Shown here piece after piece: positions 5,889-15,945 of a stretch of DNA of 64,000 nucleotides (positions are counted from its first letter, which is position 1; each line of letters starts with the position of its first letter). The notes under the pieces were generated by a model. The model was not told the origin of the DNA. It worked only from the letters and a program-made list of their open reading frames with translations, and ran no database searches. Position numbers and translations under genes: made by a program. The stretch comes from Oscillospiraceae bacterium. GTDB taxonomy: Bacteria; Bacillota; Clostridia; Oscillospirales; Oscillospiraceae. Location: NCBI GenBank assembly GCA_015067525.1, contig SVMH01000004.1, forward strand, positions 1-64,000, given 5' to 3'.

Positions 5889-8373
5889 GGTTCTCCTCCG
5901 TCTGCTCCTTCTCGGCGCGGGCCACGCTGATGACGCGCACGCCGTCCTTCAGCCGCATCACGCGCACGCCCTGGGCCACACGGCCGTAGATATTGATGTC
6001 CGCGGTGGGCATACGGATGATGGTGCCATCGTCGGAGATCATCAGGATATCCTCCTCGCCGGTGACCACCTTGGCAGCCACCACCTTGCCGGTCTTTTCG
6101 GTAATGTGGTAGTTCTTCATGCCGCTGCCGCCGCGCTTCTGAGGCTCGCCGCCTTCACCGCGGAGGTATTCCTCGATGTCGGTACGTTTGCCGTAGCCGT
6201 TTTCGGTGATGGTCAGCAGCGTCTGGCCCTCGTGGGCACGGGCGCCGGCCACCACGTAGTCACCCTCGCGCAGGCGGATACCGCGCACGCCCACAGCGTC
6301 GCGGCCCATGCAGCGGATATCGGTCTCGCGGAAGCAGATGGCCATACCGTCACGGGTCACCAGCAGGATATTCTGCTCACCGTCGGTGCGGCGCACTTCA
6401 ATGAGCTCGTCACCCTCGTCCAGGCTCAGGGCGCGGATACCGGCCTTGCGGGCGGTGTTCAGCACGTTCAGCTGCAGACGCTTCACCGTACCCATGCGGG
6501 TGATCATCACAAGGTAGCTCTCGTCAAACTCCCGCACGGCCAGTCCGGCGGTCACATACTCACCATTCTCCAGCGGCAGAATATTGACGATGTTTGTACC
6601 CTTGGCGGCACGTCCCGCCTCGGGAATGAGATAACCCTTCTTACGGTGCACCTTGCCGGTGTTGGTGAAGAACAGGATATAGTCGTGGGTAGAGGCAGTG
6701 AACACCGCAGCCACGGCGTCCTCTTCGCGGGTGGTCATGGCCTTCACGCCCTTGCCGCCTCGGCGCTGGGCAGAGTACTCACTGGCGGGAGTACGCTTGA
6801 TGTAGCCATTCTGGGTCAGGGTAAAGACGCACTCTTCCTCTTCGATGAGATCTTCAATATCGATTTCGTCCTCCACATCCTGGATCTCCGTCTTGCGCTC
6901 GTCGCCGTACTTCTCGCGGATTTCGGTGAGCTCATCTTTCAGCACGCCGCGCAGCATTTCGTCGCTGCCCAGCAGCTCCACATAGTAGGCAATGCGCTTT
7001 TCCAGCTCCTCATACTCATTCTGCAGCTTCTCACGGTTGAGTCCCTGCAGAGCGATGAGGCGCATGTCGCAGATGGCCTGTGCCTGCACTTCGGAAAGGC
7101 TGAAGCGCTGCATCAGGTTCTCCTTGGCGTTGTCATAGCTGGTACGGATAATGCGGATGACCTCGTCGATGTTATCCTGGGCAATCAGCAGACCCTGCAG
7201 CAGATGCTCGCGCTCCCGGGCCTTCTTCAAATCGTACTGGGTGCGGCGGGTGATGATCTCCAGCTGGAAGCTGAGATACTCATCGATGATGTGCCGCAGA
7301 GACAGGATCTTGGGCTGCTTCTGATCATCCACCAGCGCCAGCATGTTGATGGCAAAGCTGGTCTGCATCTGGGTCTGGGCAAACAGGCGGTTGAGCACCA
7401 CCTGGGCATTGGCATCGCGCTTGAGGTCGATGACGATGCGCATACCGTTGCGGTCGGTCTGGTCGGTGATGTTGCTGATGCCTTCCAGCCGCTTGTCGTT
7501 GACCTGATCGGCCATGTTCTTGATAAGCATACGCTTGTTGACCTGATAGGGAAGCTCTGTCACGATGATGCGGGTACGGCCCTGCACCTCTTCAAACTCG
7601 GTGCGGGCGCGCAGGATCACCTTACCGCGGCCGGTGGCGTAGGCAGCGCGGATGCCGCTGCGGCCCATGATGATGCCGCGGGTGGGAAAATCGGGACCCG
7701 TCACATGCTGCATCAGGTCGTAGAGGGTCGCCTCGGGATTTTCCAGCACGCAGATGCAGGCGTTGATGACCTCGGTCAGGTTGTGCGGGGGGATATTGGT
7801 GGCCATACCCACGGCAATACCGGAAGAACCGTTCACCAACAGGTTGGGGAAACGGGCAGGCAGCACGCGGGGTTCTTTTCTCGTCTCGTCAAAGTTGGGA
7901 TCCCAGTCCACCGTGTCTTTTTCGATGTCGCGCAGCATTTCGCCGGCCATCTTGGCCATACGGGCCTCGGTATAACGGTAAGCGGCAGGGGGGTCACCGT
8001 CCACGGTACCGAAGTTGCCGTGACCGTCGATGAGTTGATAGCGCATGGAAAAGCTCTGTGCCAGACGCACCAGAGCATCGTACACGCTGGCATCACCGTG
8101 GGGGTGATAACGACCCAGCACGTCACCGACGGCGGTAACGCTCTTGCGATGGGGCTTATCGTAGGTCAGGCCGTCCTCATGCATAGTGTAGAGGATGCGG
8201 CGGTGCACCGGCTTGAGGCCATCGCGGACATCAGGCAGCGCACGGCCCACGATCACGGACATGGCGTACTCGATATAGGAGGTCTCCATCTCCTTGACCA
8301 GTTCGCTCTGCACGATCTTTTGTTCGGGATAACGCAAAGATTCGGGATCATAGTCCACGTTCTTATGTGCCAT
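5881..8373 (-). CDS. gyrA: DNA gyrase subunit A
   Basis: Breakage-reunion subunit of gyrase (A2B2), introducing negative supercoils. At 830 residues it is full length. The catalytic Tyr is Tyr134 in AYRYTEA. The quinolone-resistance-determining region reads [11 protein letters not shown] (91-100), with Ala95 where Escherichia coli has Ser83. A GyrA-box (QRRGGKG) in the C-terminal beta-pinwheel marks it as a true gyrase rather than topo IV. A strong AAAGGAGG site precedes the ATG. It follows gyrB by 18 nt. Confidence 0.98.
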   Translation of the reverse strand: MAHKNVDYDPESLRYPEQKIVQSELVKEMETSYIEYAMSVIVGRALPDVRDGLKPVHRRILYTMHEDGLTYDKPHRKSVTAVGDVLGRYHPHGDASVYDALVRLAQSFSMRYQLIDGHGNFGTVDGDPPAAYRYTEARMAKMAGEMLRDIEKDTVDWDPNFDETRKEPRVLPARFPNLLVNGSSGIAVGMATNIPPHNLTEVINACICVLENPEATLYDLMQHVTGPDFPTRGIIMGRSGIRAAYATGRGKVILRARTEFEEVQGRTRIIVTELPYQVNKRMLIKNMADQVNDKRLEGISNITDQTDRNGMRIVIDLKRDANAQVVLNRLFAQTQMQTSFAINMLALVDDQKQPKILSLRHIIDEYLSFQLEIITRRTQYDLKKAREREHLLQGLLIAQDNIDEVIRIIRTSYDNAKENLMQRFSLSEVQAQAICDMRLIALQGLNREKLQNEYEELEKRIAYYVELLGSDEMLRGVLKDELTEIREKYGDERKTEIQDVEDEIDIEDLIEEEECVFTLTQNGYIKRTPASEYSAQRRGGKGVKAMTTREEDAVAAVFTASTHDYILFFTNTGKVHRKKGYLIPEAGRAAKGTNIVNILPLENGEYVTAGLAVREFDESYLVMITRMGTVKRLQLNVLNTARKAGIRALSLDEGDELIEVRRTDGEQNILLVTRDGMAICFRETDIRCMGRDAVGVRGIRLREGDYVVAGARAHEGQTLLTITENGYGKRTDIEEYLRGEGGEPQKRGGSGMKNYHITEKTGKVVAAKVVTGEEDILMISDDGTIIRMPTADINIYGRVAQGVRVMRLKDGVRVISVARAEKEQTEENHE

Positions 8374-8391
8374 TTCGGGGGACCTCCTTTC

Positions 8392-10329
8392 TTAAATGTC
8401 CAGATTCACGGCGTATTTCGCCTTTTCTTCAATGAATGCCTTGCGGGGCTCCACCTTCTCGCCCATCAACACCGTAAAGATCTCGTCGGCGCGGATGGCG
8501 TCGGCCAGCGTGATCTGCTTGAGGGTACGGGTGGTGGGATCCATGGTGGTCTCCCACAGCTCCGAGGGATCCATTTCACCAAGGCCCTTGAAGCGGGAGA
8601 TCTCCACCTTGGCGTTGGGATTGTCGCCGCGCATCTCGGCGGACACACGGTCACGCTCTTCATCCGAGAAGGCCACACGCGTAGTTTTTCCGCGGGTCAG
8701 CTTGTAGAGGGGCGGCACAGCGGCGTAAACGTAGCCCTGCTCCAGCAGAGGCCTCATATAGCGGAAGAAGAAGGTCAGCAGCAGCGTGCGGATGTGGCTT
8801 CCGTCCACGTCGGCATCGGCCATGATGATGACCTTATGGTAGCGGAGCTTGGCAGGATCAAACTCCTCGCCAATACCGGCACCCAGCGCGGTGATGACGG
8901 GCTGCAGCTTATCGTTGCCGTAGATCTTGTCGGCACGGACGCGCTCCACGTTCAGCATCTTGCCCCACAGGGGAAGGATCGCCTGGAAGCGGGAATCACG
9001 GCCGTCGGTGGCGCTGCCGCCTGCGGAGTCGCCCTCCACGATGTAGATCTCGGTCAGTTCGGGGTTATTCTCGTTGCAGTCACGCAGCTTATCGGGCATG
9101 GCGGCGCCGCCCAGCGCCGTCTTGCGGCGGATGGACTCGCGGGCCTTGCGGGCCGCCTCGCGGGCACGGTTGGCCGTCAGGGCCTTATCAAGAATGGTAC
9201 GGGCCACCACGGGATGCTCTTCCAGATACACCGCCAGCTGATCGGATACGATGTTGTCCACCAGCGTGCGGATGTGGGCGTTGCCCAGCTTGGCCTTGGT
9301 CTGGCCTTCAAACTGTGCCTCCGTCAGCTTCACGCTGATGACGGCGGTGATTCCCTCACGGCAGTCCTCACCGGAAACCTTGTCATCACCCTTGATCATG
9401 CCATACTTGATGCCATAGGCGTTGAGCACTCTTGTCAGCGCCGCCTTGAAGCCGGTCTCATGCATACCGCCTTCGGGCGTGCGGATATCATTGGCAAAGG
9501 AGACGATATTCTCAGCATAGCCATCGTTATACTGCAGCGCGATCTCCGCCGTGGAGTCGCCCTTGCTGCCGGAAACATAGATGACCTCCTGATGGAGCTC
9601 GGTCTTGTTCTGGTTGAGGTAGGTGACATACTCCCGGATACCACCTTCGTAGCACATGGTGTCGCTCTGCTGGCGGCCTTCGCGCTTATCCTCGATGGAG
9701 ATGCGCAGACCCGCGTTCAGGAAGGCCTGCTCGCGCATGCGGGTGTGGAGGATCTCGTAGTCATACTCCACCGTATCAAACATCTGGTCATCCGGCTTGA
9801 AAGTCACGGTGGTACCGGTGCGGTCGGTCTCGCCCACGATCTTCATCTCGCTGACAATATTGCCGCGGGAGAATGTCATCTCGTGAATCTTACCTTCCTT
9901 GTGTACCTGTACCGTCAGCCATTCAGAAAGCGCATTGACCACGCTGGCACCCACACCGTGAAGGCCGCCGGACACCTTGTAACCGCCGCCGCCGAACTTG
10001 CCGCCGGCGTGCAGCACCGTAAACACCACTTCCAGGGCGGGACGGCCCGTCTGGGCCTGAATGTCCACGGGGATACCGCGACCATTGTCCGCCACCGTGA
10101 TGGTGCCGTCTTCATTGATGGAAACCTGGATTTCCGTGCAATAGCCGGCCAGCGCCTCGTCGATGGAGTTGTCCACGATCTCATATACCAGATGGTGCAG
10201 ACCCGAGGACGAGGTGGAACCGATATACATACCGGGACGTTTGCGCACCGCCTCCAGGCCTTCCAAAACCTGAATTTCCGCGGCGCCGTATTCCTGTTCC
10301 ACGGCTGTCACTTTTTCCATTTCAGACAT
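8392..10329 (-). CDS. gyrB: DNA gyrase subunit B
   Basis: ATPase subunit of gyrase. The 645-residue protein has the GHKL ATPase motifs ([33 protein letters not shown]), the transducer domain, and the TOPRIM motifs EGDSAGGSA and DADVDGSHI. The start at 10329 was preferred to the in-frame ATG at 10335 because AAGGAGA lies 7 nt before it but only 1 nt before the longer start. It lies 2 nt after the remB stop in the dnaA operon. Confidence 0.98.
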   Translation of the reverse strand: MSEMEKVTAVEQEYGAAEIQVLEGLEAVRKRPGMYIGSTSSSGLHHLVYEIVDNSIDEALAGYCTEIQVSINEDGTITVADNGRGIPVDIQAQTGRPALEVVFTVLHAGGKFGGGGYKVSGGLHGVGASVVNALSEWLTVQVHKEGKIHEMTFSRGNIVSEMKIVGETDRTGTTVTFKPDDQMFDTVEYDYEILHTRMREQAFLNAGLRISIEDKREGRQQSDTMCYEGGIREYVTYLNQNKTELHQEVIYVSGSKGDSTAEIALQYNDGYAENIVSFANDIRTPEGGMHETGFKAALTRVLNAYGIKYGMIKGDDKVSGEDCREGITAVISVKLTEAQFEGQTKAKLGNAHIRTLVDNIVSDQLAVYLEEHPVVARTILDKALTANRAREAARKARESIRRKTALGGAAMPDKLRDCNENNPELTEIYIVEGDSAGGSATDGRDSRFQAILPLWGKMLNVERVRADKIYGNDKLQPVITALGAGIGEEFDPAKLRYHKVIIMADADVDGSHIRTLLLTFFFRYMRPLLEQGYVYAAVPPLYKLTRGKTTRVAFSDEERDRVSAEMRGDNPNAKVEISRFKGLGEMDPSELWETTMDPTTRTLKQITLADAIRADEIFTVLMGEKVEPRKAFIEEKAKYAVNLDI

Positions 10330-10331
10330 AG

Positions 10332-10616
10332 TCATTCTCCTTCTCCTTGCAGTGCTTCCCTCTGTTCTGCGGCACGGCGTGCCAGCGTGGAGGAATTCAG
10401 CTGCGAGATATAAACGATCTGACGGTGATAAGGATGGTCACACACCACAAAGGACTTGGGAATGTCCTCGATGGCGGAGATCACGATACCTTCTTCTTCC
10501 GCCTGATTCAAAAATGTTCTTGTTATTTTGGACTGGGAGGTAATGTCCAGATCAAAGATGCCGATGATGCGTTTATCCTCCAGCATCAGATTCTGTCCCA
10601 CATGCAGATAACCCAT
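10332..10616 (-). CDS. remB: RemB/YaaB-like small DNA-associated protein (DUF370 family)
   Basis: 94 residues beginning [23 protein letters not shown] and ending in a charged tail. The family is known in Bacillus as RemB (YaaB), encoded at exactly this place between recF and gyrB, and is related to RemA, the activator of matrix genes. The synteny makes the identification firmer than sequence alone. The start codon shares one nucleotide with the recF stop (TAATG), and the stop lies just before gyrB, so all three are coupled. Confidence 0.85.
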   Translation of the reverse strand: MGYLHVGQNLMLEDKRIIGIFDLDITSQSKITRTFLNQAEEEGIVISAIEDIPKSFVVCDHPYHRQIVYISQLNSSTLARRAAEQREALQGEGE

Positions 10617-11719
10617 TAGATGACCTCCCCGCCGCTGATATGAAACACCTTGCCGGCTTCCAGCGTCTCCAACCGGTCATTTTCGCAGCAGGTAATGAAG
10701 ATCTGCCCACCGGCAATTCGATTGAGTACATATTCCTGCCGCTTCACATCCAGCTCGCTGAGCACATCGTCCAGCAGCATCACCGGATATTCTCCGATGG
10801 CGTTTTTATGGATCTCCCGCTCGGCCAGCTTCAGCGCCAGCGCCGCCGTGCGCACCTGCCCCTGCGAGCAGAACTGGCGGGCACTTCTGCCGTTGACCAG
10901 CACCTCAATGTCATCCTTGTGAGGCCCGGAAAGGCACAGACGGCTGGCCACTTCTGCATCAAAATGGCTTTTCTGATGTTCCTGCAGCGCCGCCACCAAT
11001 TCGCTGTGTGGCGCAAAAGGATCGGTAACGGTTTTCACCGTCTGATACTGCAGCGTCATCTCTTCCCTGCCGCCGCTGCATTCAGCGTGGGCAAGGCGGG
11101 CATGCTCTCCCAGCGCCGCGCAGAATTTAGCGCGGTAACCAATGAGCACAGCACCCACAGCGCACAGCCGTTCATTGAAATCCGGCAGCATAGCCAAAAG
11201 CTGGGGATGCTCCTCACTGTCGCGCAGAATACGGGTCTTGTGCTCATAAAGGCGGTTATATTCCGCCAGCGCCTCGGCGTAGCGAGGACGCAGCTGACTA
11301 AGGGAAATATCCATAAACCGCCGCCGCGCCGCCGCGCCTTCTCTAATTAAATAGAGATCTTCCGGTGAAAAAAACACCGTGTGCAGCACATCGCTGAGAG
11401 CTGCCGCATTTTTGGCAGTCACCCCGTTAACGGTGATCTTCCGCCGCCGTCCGCGCTGCAGCGTAATGTCGGCTTTAAATTCCCGCTGGCGGCTTTCGAT
11501 CACGCCGCACAGATGGGCTGTATCCTTTTCAAAGCCGATCAGTTCCCGGTCCGCATGGGCCCGCGGCGATTTTCCGCAGCTCAGATAGGCGATGGCTTCC
11601 AGCAGATTGGTTTTTCCCTGGGCGTTTTCGCCGTAGATCACGTTGCAGCCGCCGTCAAACGTCAGCTCTGCGCGCTCATAGTTGCGAAAACCCTCCAGCG
11701 TCAGTTCCTTAATCTTCAT
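10616..11719 (-). CDS. recF: DNA replication and repair protein RecF
   Basis: SMC-like ATPase that loads RecA at gaps. At 367 residues it is the normal size. The Walker A motif is [11 protein letters not shown] (about 30-40), with RNYERAEL before it; the ABC-like signature region and the [11 protein letters not shown]alker B (about residue 315) are present. It overlaps the S4-domain gene upstream by 11 nt and remB downstream by 1 nt. Confidence 0.97.
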   Translation of the reverse strand: MKIKELTLEGFRNYERAELTFDGGCNVIYGENAQGKTNLLEAIAYLSCGKSPRAHADRELIGFEKDTAHLCGVIESRQREFKADITLQRGRRRKITVNGVTAKNAAALSDVLHTVFFSPEDLYLIREGAAARRRFMDISLSQLRPRYAEALAEYNRLYEHKTRILRDSEEHPQLLAMLPDFNERLCAVGAVLIGYRAKFCAALGEHARLAHAECSGGREEMTLQYQTVKTVTDPFAPHSELVAALQEHQKSHFDAEVASRLCLSGPHKDDIEVLVNGRSARQFCSQGQVRTAALALKLAEREIHKNAIGEYPVMLLDDVLSELDVKRQEYVLNRIAGGQIFITCCENDRLETLEAGKVFHISGGEVI

Positions 11720-11945
11720 AAGAGACCGTCAGCAGCTGACCGTCCAGCTCCACCACGTCACCGGGACGGATCTTCTTGCCGCGCATGGTACACACCTCGC
11801 CGTTGACCTTCACTTCACCCTCCTGGATGATGATCTTGGCCTCACCGCCGGTGGATACGAGATTGGCAAACTTCAAAAGATCCTGCAGCTTGATAAATTC
11901 TGTGGTAATAACGATATTTTCCATAGCTTTCACTTCTTCAAACAA
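11709..11945 (-). CDS. yaaA: S4-domain RNA-binding protein YaaA
   Basis: 78 residues forming a single S4 RNA-binding fold ([21 protein letters not shown], then EGEVKVNGE and [10 protein letters not shown]). It is the conserved small gene between dnaN and recF in Bacillota; the Bacillus protein is associated with ribosome or RNA function, the exact role being unclear. It starts 4 nt after dnaN and overlaps recF by 11 nt. Confidence 0.88.
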   Translation of the reverse strand: MFEEVKAMENIVITTEFIKLQDLLKFANLVSTGGEAKIIIQEGEVKVNGEVCTMRGKKIRPGDVVELDGQLLTVSYED

Positions 11946-11949
11946 CAGA

Positions 11950-13062
11950 TTACTGAGCCTTCAGACGCACCGGCAGCACCATGTAGAGGAAGTTGTCCTC
12001 GCCGCTGACGGGTGTAATGATGCAGGGAGAAACGCTGGTGTTCAGCTCCATGCGTACCCGCTCAGCGGGCGCATAGCGCAGCGCATCCATCAAATAGCGG
12101 TTATTAAAGCCGATCTCCAAACCTGCGCCGTCGCCGCTGACGGGGCAGATATCCTTGGCCTCACCGTTGCCGGTCTTGGCGGAGAGATAGACGCGGTCTG
12201 CCTCAAACACGCAGCGCACAGGGCTCTTCAGCTTCTCGCTGATCACCACGCTGACGCGGTCCAGGCTTTCCAGCATGGCCTTATTCTCCACCTCCACGCA
12301 GATGGGATTGCTGCGGGGAATGGCGGTGCGGTAGTTCAAAAACTCACCTTCCAGACGGCGGCAGATCAGCTGTGTGCTGCCGGCCTCAAAAAGGAGGTGG
12401 CGCTTACCCTGGATCACAGTGATGAGATCATCGCTGTCGGCGCAGATGTTCTCCACTTCCTTCAGTGCGCTACCGGGAGCCACAAAGCGGAATGCGCCGC
12501 CGTCGATACGCTCCAGCGGCTCGCGGCGCAGAGCCAGACGGAAGCCGTCCACGCTGACCACCGTCAGACCCTTGTCATCCACCTCAAAGAGGGAACCGGT
12601 ATGGACCGGACGGCTCTCATTGGTGGAAACGGCAAAGCTGGTCTGATTGATCATGGCCTTCAGCGTCCGCTGCTGGATGGACACACTGAATTCGTCGTCC
12701 ACCTCGGGAAGATCGGGATAATCGTCGGCGCTCAGACCCAGAATATCAAAGCTGGCGTCGCCGCAGGACAGATGTACCATGTACTTCTCATCGGCAGAAA
12801 AAACAATAATGTCGTCGGGCATTTTGCGGATGATCTCTCCGAAGAGGCGGGCGTTGAGTACGATCCGACCCTCCTGATGGATCTCTGCTTCAAAGGCGGT
12901 ACGGATGCCGGTCTGCATGTTGTAGCCGGACAAAGTAAGGCAGGTAGTTCCCTCCAGCAGGATACCCTCCAGCGCAGGGATGGAACTCTTGGCAGCCACA
13001 GCGCGGCTGGCGGTGGAAACTGCAGTCTGCAGCAAAGCTTTTTCACAGGAAAAACGCAGCAT
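11950..13062 (-). CDS. dnaN: DNA polymerase III beta subunit (sliding clamp)
   Basis: Forms the ring-shaped processivity clamp. The start at 13062 gives [20 protein letters not shown], matching the family N-terminus (MKFTCEKS-type), and a length of 370 residues. A longer frame to 13092 has no homologous N-terminus. AAAGGA lies 11 nt upstream. The conserved C-terminal clamp end MVLPVRLK is present. It is separated from dnaA by the putative origin. Confidence 0.96.
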   Translation of the reverse strand: MLRFSCEKALLQTAVSTASRAVAAKSSIPALEGILLEGTTCLTLSGYNMQTGIRTAFEAEIHQEGRIVLNARLFGEIIRKMPDDIIVFSADEKYMVHLSCGDASFDILGLSADDYPDLPEVDDEFSVSIQQRTLKAMINQTSFAVSTNESRPVHTGSLFEVDDKGLTVVSVDGFRLALRREPLERIDGGAFRFVAPGSALKEVENICADSDDLITVIQGKRHLLFEAGSTQLICRRLEGEFLNYRTAIPRSNPICVEVENKAMLESLDRVSVVISEKLKSPVRCVFEADRVYLSAKTGNGEAKDICPVSGDGAGLEIGFNNRYLMDALRYAPAERVRMELNTSVSPCIITPVSGEDNFLYMVLPVRLKAQ

Positions 13063-13092
13063 ATCTTTCACAGTCCTTTCTTTGGAACTCAA

Positions 13093-13317
13093 AATTTAGC
13101 AGGCATATTTCTCTTAAAGAGAACATAAACTAATTATTTTTTTAGTAACAGTAGTCGTAGGGAAAACTTTTGTGGAAACAGGTCAAAAACCGTTGCGGCG
13201 ACTGACTTTTTTGTCCACCGGTGCGGTAATCATTTTTCCCCCGCTTTCCACAGAAAAAGGGATGATTCCCGCTTTCCACATTTTGTCCACGTGGATTCCA
13301 CAGAATATGTGAAAAAC
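13093..13317. other. probable chromosomal replication origin (oriC), dnaN-dnaA intergenic region
   Basis: About 225 bp holding DnaA-box-like sites: TGTGGAAAC (13171-13179), CTTTCCACA (13244-13252 and 13272-13280), TTGTCCACG (13283-13291) and GATTCCACA (13294-13302). A further TGTCCACC occurs near 13211. An A/T-rich tract (about 13115-13150) could be the unwinding element. Gene polarity switches near here: the dnaA operon runs left and rpmH-yidC run right. Confidence 0.7.
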
Positions 13318-14634
13318 TTACTTTTTGGAATTGATGTTGGTGGTGATCTCCTTCACCACTTCGGCAAAGGCGGGATCGGAGCGCATCTTCTGCTCCACAT
13401 TGTCCAGCGAGTGCAGCACCGTGGAGTGGTCGCGTCCTCCGAAGGTCTTGCCTATATCCACCAGCGAAAGGTTGGTCATGCGGCGGATGAGGTACATGGC
13501 AATATTTCTGGCATTGACCACGTCGCGGCTGCGGCTCTGGCTGTAGAGCACGGAGGCGTCCATGTTGTAGTACTTGCAGATATATTCGGTGATGACTTCG
13601 GCGGATGGAATATACTCGTTGCTCTTTTTCAGCATATCCCGCACCGCGCGGCTCACAGCCTCTTCGTCCACCTGATCGCCCAGCAGATCGCGGTAGGCGA
13701 GGATCTTATTCAGCGTACCTTCAATCTGCCGCACATTAGCCGTCACGTTTTCTGCGATATAGCCGCTGATCTCGTCGGGCAGCTGTACGCCCAGCAGCGC
13801 GGCCTTGGTTTTGATGATGGCCATGCGGGTTTCAAAATCGGGCGGCGCCACGTCTACCATCAGGCCCCACTCAAAGCGGGTGCGCAGACGGTCCTCCAGC
13901 TGGGTCATCTCACGGGGCGGACGGTCAGAGGTCAGTACGATCTGCCGGCCGGATTCATACAGCGTATTGAAGGTATGGAAGAACTCCTCCTGCGTCTGCT
14001 GCTTGCCAGCAATGAATTGGATATCATCCACCAGCAGCAGCGTTGCCTGCCGGTACTTTTCACGGAACTCGGCGTTCTTGCCTTCCCGGATGGCGTTGAC
14101 CAGCTCGTTGGTGAAGTCATCGCCCTTGATGTAGACGATCTTGGCGTTGCCGTCGCGGCGCATCACCTGATGGGCGATGGCGTACAGCAGATGGGTCTTG
14201 CCCAGACCGCTGTCACCGTAGATGAAGAGGGGATTGTAGTTCTCTGCCGGTTTTTCCGCCACGGCCTTGGCAGCGGCATAAGCCAGTTTGTTGCTGGGAC
14301 CTACCACATAGGTCTCAAAGGTAAAGGCGTCGGACTCATACAGTGCTCCGGGCTGATCGGGCGCCACGCCGTGATAGGCGGAGAGCTGCTCGTCGTTGAG
14401 GATCTTCACTTCCAGATCGGCCGAGAAGATGTCCTTCAGCGCCTCTTTGATGTGGCGCATGAAGCGGGCTTCAATGGTGCTTTTCTTAAAGGTGTTGCTG
14501 CAGTGCAGCACAAAGGCGGAATCCTCCATAGTGATCACCTTGATCTCGTCAAACCAGGTGTCAATGGTGGTTTCGCTCAGCTGGAGGCGCAGCCGGTCCA
14601 GTACATTTTTCCAAACATCTGCAATCGATCTCAA
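13318..14634 (-). CDS. dnaA: Chromosomal replication initiator protein DnaA
   Basis: AAA+ initiator that binds DnaA boxes and opens oriC. The 438-residue protein has domain I (1 to about 80), a short linker, the AAA+ domain with Walker A GDSGLGKTHLL (140-150) and Walker B LLLVDDIQF, and a C-terminal DNA-binding domain with the GRDHSTVLHSLDNVE signature. It starts with TTG at 14632-14634, supported by AGGGGAG 6 nt upstream. First gene of the replication operon. Its promoter contains a DnaA box, suggesting autoregulation. Confidence 0.97.
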   Translation of the reverse strand: MRSIADVWKNVLDRLRLQLSETTIDTWFDEIKVITMEDSAFVLHCSNTFKKSTIEARFMRHIKEALKDIFSADLEVKILNDEQLSAYHGVAPDQPGALYESDAFTFETYVVGPSNKLAYAAAKAVAEKPAENYNPLFIYGDSGLGKTHLLYAIAHQVMRRDGNAKIVYIKGDDFTNELVNAIREGKNAEFREKYRQATLLLVDDIQFIAGKQQTQEEFFHTFNTLYESGRQIVLTSDRPPREMTQLEDRLRTRFEWGLMVDVAPPDFETRMAIIKTKAALLGVQLPDEISGYIAENVTANVRQIEGTLNKILAYRDLLGDQVDEEAVSRAVRDMLKKSNEYIPSAEVITEYICKYYNMDASVLYSQSRSRDVVNARNIAMYLIRRMTNLSLVDIGKTFGGRDHSTVLHSLDNVEQKMRSDPAFAEVVKEITTNINSKK

Positions 14635-14705
14635 TGAAAGCTCCCCTTCCCACGTCGATTTCTATCTGAAATGTGTTTTGACAAAAGGACAAATCTATTC
14701 GATTT

Positions 14706-14734
14706 ATTATACCAGAAAAGCTGTGGAAAGTCCA
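14706..14734 (-). promoter_or_regulatory. dnaA promoter with embedded DnaA box
   Basis: On the minus strand TGGACT (14729-14734), 17 bp, and TATAAT (14706-14711) preceded by TGG (extended -10). The spacer contains TTTCCACAG (14721-14729), a DnaA-box-like site, so DnaA could repress its own gene. The rest of the 14635-15056 gap holds the rpmH promoter, small hairpins in the rpmH leader and no gene. Confidence 0.6.
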
Positions 14735-14890
14735 CACATATTCTAATATAATGTGCAAAAAAGTGGTTGGTGGGAACTACCACATATAGGGAAAAGGGTC
14801 GGTGAAAAACTACTATATTTAGTGGCCTTTTTTTCACAAAAGAAGCCGCTTTTCCGAAAAGAATCCGCGGAAAAAATACAAAGATTTCGC

Positions 14891-14919
14891 TTGACATAAT
14901 AAAAGATTCTATGTATAAT
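14891..14919 (+). promoter_or_regulatory. consensus sigma-A promoter of rpmH
   Basis: Perfect TTGACA (14891-14896), 17-bp spacer, perfect TATAAT (14914-14919). The leader to rpmH is about 130 nt and contains a GCGCCG/CGGCGC hairpin (about 14928-14946) and an ACAGGG/CCCTGT hairpin (near 14967-14982), purpose unknown. Confidence 0.88.
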
Positions 14920-15056
14920 ATCAGTCGCGCCGTTTTGTGCGGCGCTTAAAAAGAGTACTGCGGTACAGGGCGATTTCCCTGTGCTGTCGAGTATGTGCGG
15001 CAGAGAATATCTGCACTTCTCTGTACGCCTATTTTATTTAATGGAGGTGTCATGCA

Positions 15057-15191
15057 ATGTTCCGTACCTATCAGCCCAAGAAGCGTCAGCGCTCCAAGGA
15101 GCACGGCTTCCGCAAGAGAATGGCCACCAAGAACGGCCGTAAGGTGCTGGCCCGCCGCCGCGCTAAGGGCCGCGCTCGCCTGACCCATTGA
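15057..15191 (+). CDS. rpmH: 50S ribosomal protein L34
   Basis: 44 residues, [18 protein letters not shown]..., the very basic L34 of the large subunit. GGAGGTG precedes the start; another ATG 5 nt earlier is out of frame. First gene of the rpmH-rnpA-yidD-yidC-jag cluster on the rightward arm. A GGGACGG/CCGTCCC hairpin (15229-15257) without a T-run follows, more likely a processing or attenuation site than a terminator. Confidence 0.97.
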   Translation: MFRTYQPKKRQRSKEHGFRKRMATKNGRKVLARRRAKGRARLTH

Positions 15192-15324
15192 GGTCACGGA
15201 AAGTGCATCGCGCATAGATAAAAAACCAGGGACGGTGGAAGGGAAAACTGCCGTCCCTATTGGTCTATGTGTTGGAAGAATGTCAGCATAGCAGCAAAGG
15301 GTCCTTTTTGCCAGGAGGAGAGCC

Positions 15325-15672
15325 ATGAAACCGGAGATCACCGTGAAGGAAAACTATGAATTCCGCCGTATTTACCGCAAGGGTAAATCGGTAGTTTCTC
15401 CCACCATGGTGCTCTATTGCCAGCGCAACCGGCAGGGCCGCACGCGTCTGGGCGTTACGGTCAGCACCAAACTGGGCAAGGCCGTGGTGCGCAACCGCGT
15501 CCGCCGCCGCCTGCGTGAGATCTGGCGCCTGAATCTCAAGGACATGGAGCCCGGCTGGGACATCATTCTGGTGGCCCGTGTGCGGGCCGTGGATGCGTCC
15601 TATCAAAAGCTGGACAAGGCCTATCGCCGTCTTCTGCGCGAAGCCGGTCTTTTGAAGGAGGGCGGACAATGA
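15325..15672 (+). CDS. rnpA: Ribonuclease P protein component
   Basis: Protein subunit of RNase P, which matures the 5' ends of tRNAs. The 115-residue protein has the signature [12 protein letters not shown] (about 57-68) preceded by the [14 protein letters not shown] and [12 protein letters not shown] strands. Preceded by AGGAGGAG. It overlaps yidD by 4 nt (ATGA). Confidence 0.95.
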   Translation: MKPEITVKENYEFRRIYRKGKSVVSPTMVLYCQRNRQGRTRLGVTVSTKLGKAVVRNRVRRRLREIWRLNLKDMEPGWDIILVARVRAVDASYQKLDKAYRRLLREAGLLKEGGQ

Positions 15673-15881
15673 AGCGCGTCTTTTTGCGCATGATCCGCTT
15701 TTATCAGGCCTCTGTTTCGCCCCTGTTTCCGCCCCGCTGCCGCTTTATCCCCTCCTGCTCCCAGTACGCACTGGAAGCGGTGGAGAAATACGGCGCTGCC
15801 AAGGGCGGCTGGCTTGCTTTGAAGCGTTTTTCCCGGTGCCATCCTTTCCACAAGGGCGGCTGGTACGATCCGGTGCCCTGA
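15669..15881 (+). CDS. yidD: Membrane protein insertion efficiency factor YidD
   Basis: 70 residues with the family motif [12 protein letters not shown] and the three conserved Cys-containing segments ([30 protein letters not shown]). A small amphipathic inner-membrane-associated protein that assists YidC. The start overlaps rnpA by 4 nt. Confidence 0.94.
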   Translation: MKRVFLRMIRFYQASVSPLFPPRCRFIPSCSQYALEAVEKYGAAKGGWLALKRFSRCHPFHKGGWYDPVP

Positions 15882-15945
15882 AATTTTCCCGTGAAAAAAG
15901 AAACAGGATATTGTTTCACCAAAGAATCACGGAGGTAAACAAAAC

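Noticed and set aside
5824..10413. A 1529-codon open frame on the plus strand, antisense to gyrA and gyrB
   Set aside because: The frame is a shadow of the high-GC codon bias of gyrA/gyrB; its protein is Gly/His/Val-rich low-complexity without motifs, while both genes are unambiguous on the other strand.
15229..15257. A terminator between rpmH and rnpA
   Set aside because: The GGGACGG/CCGTCCC hairpin has no T-run; likely RNA processing or attenuation.
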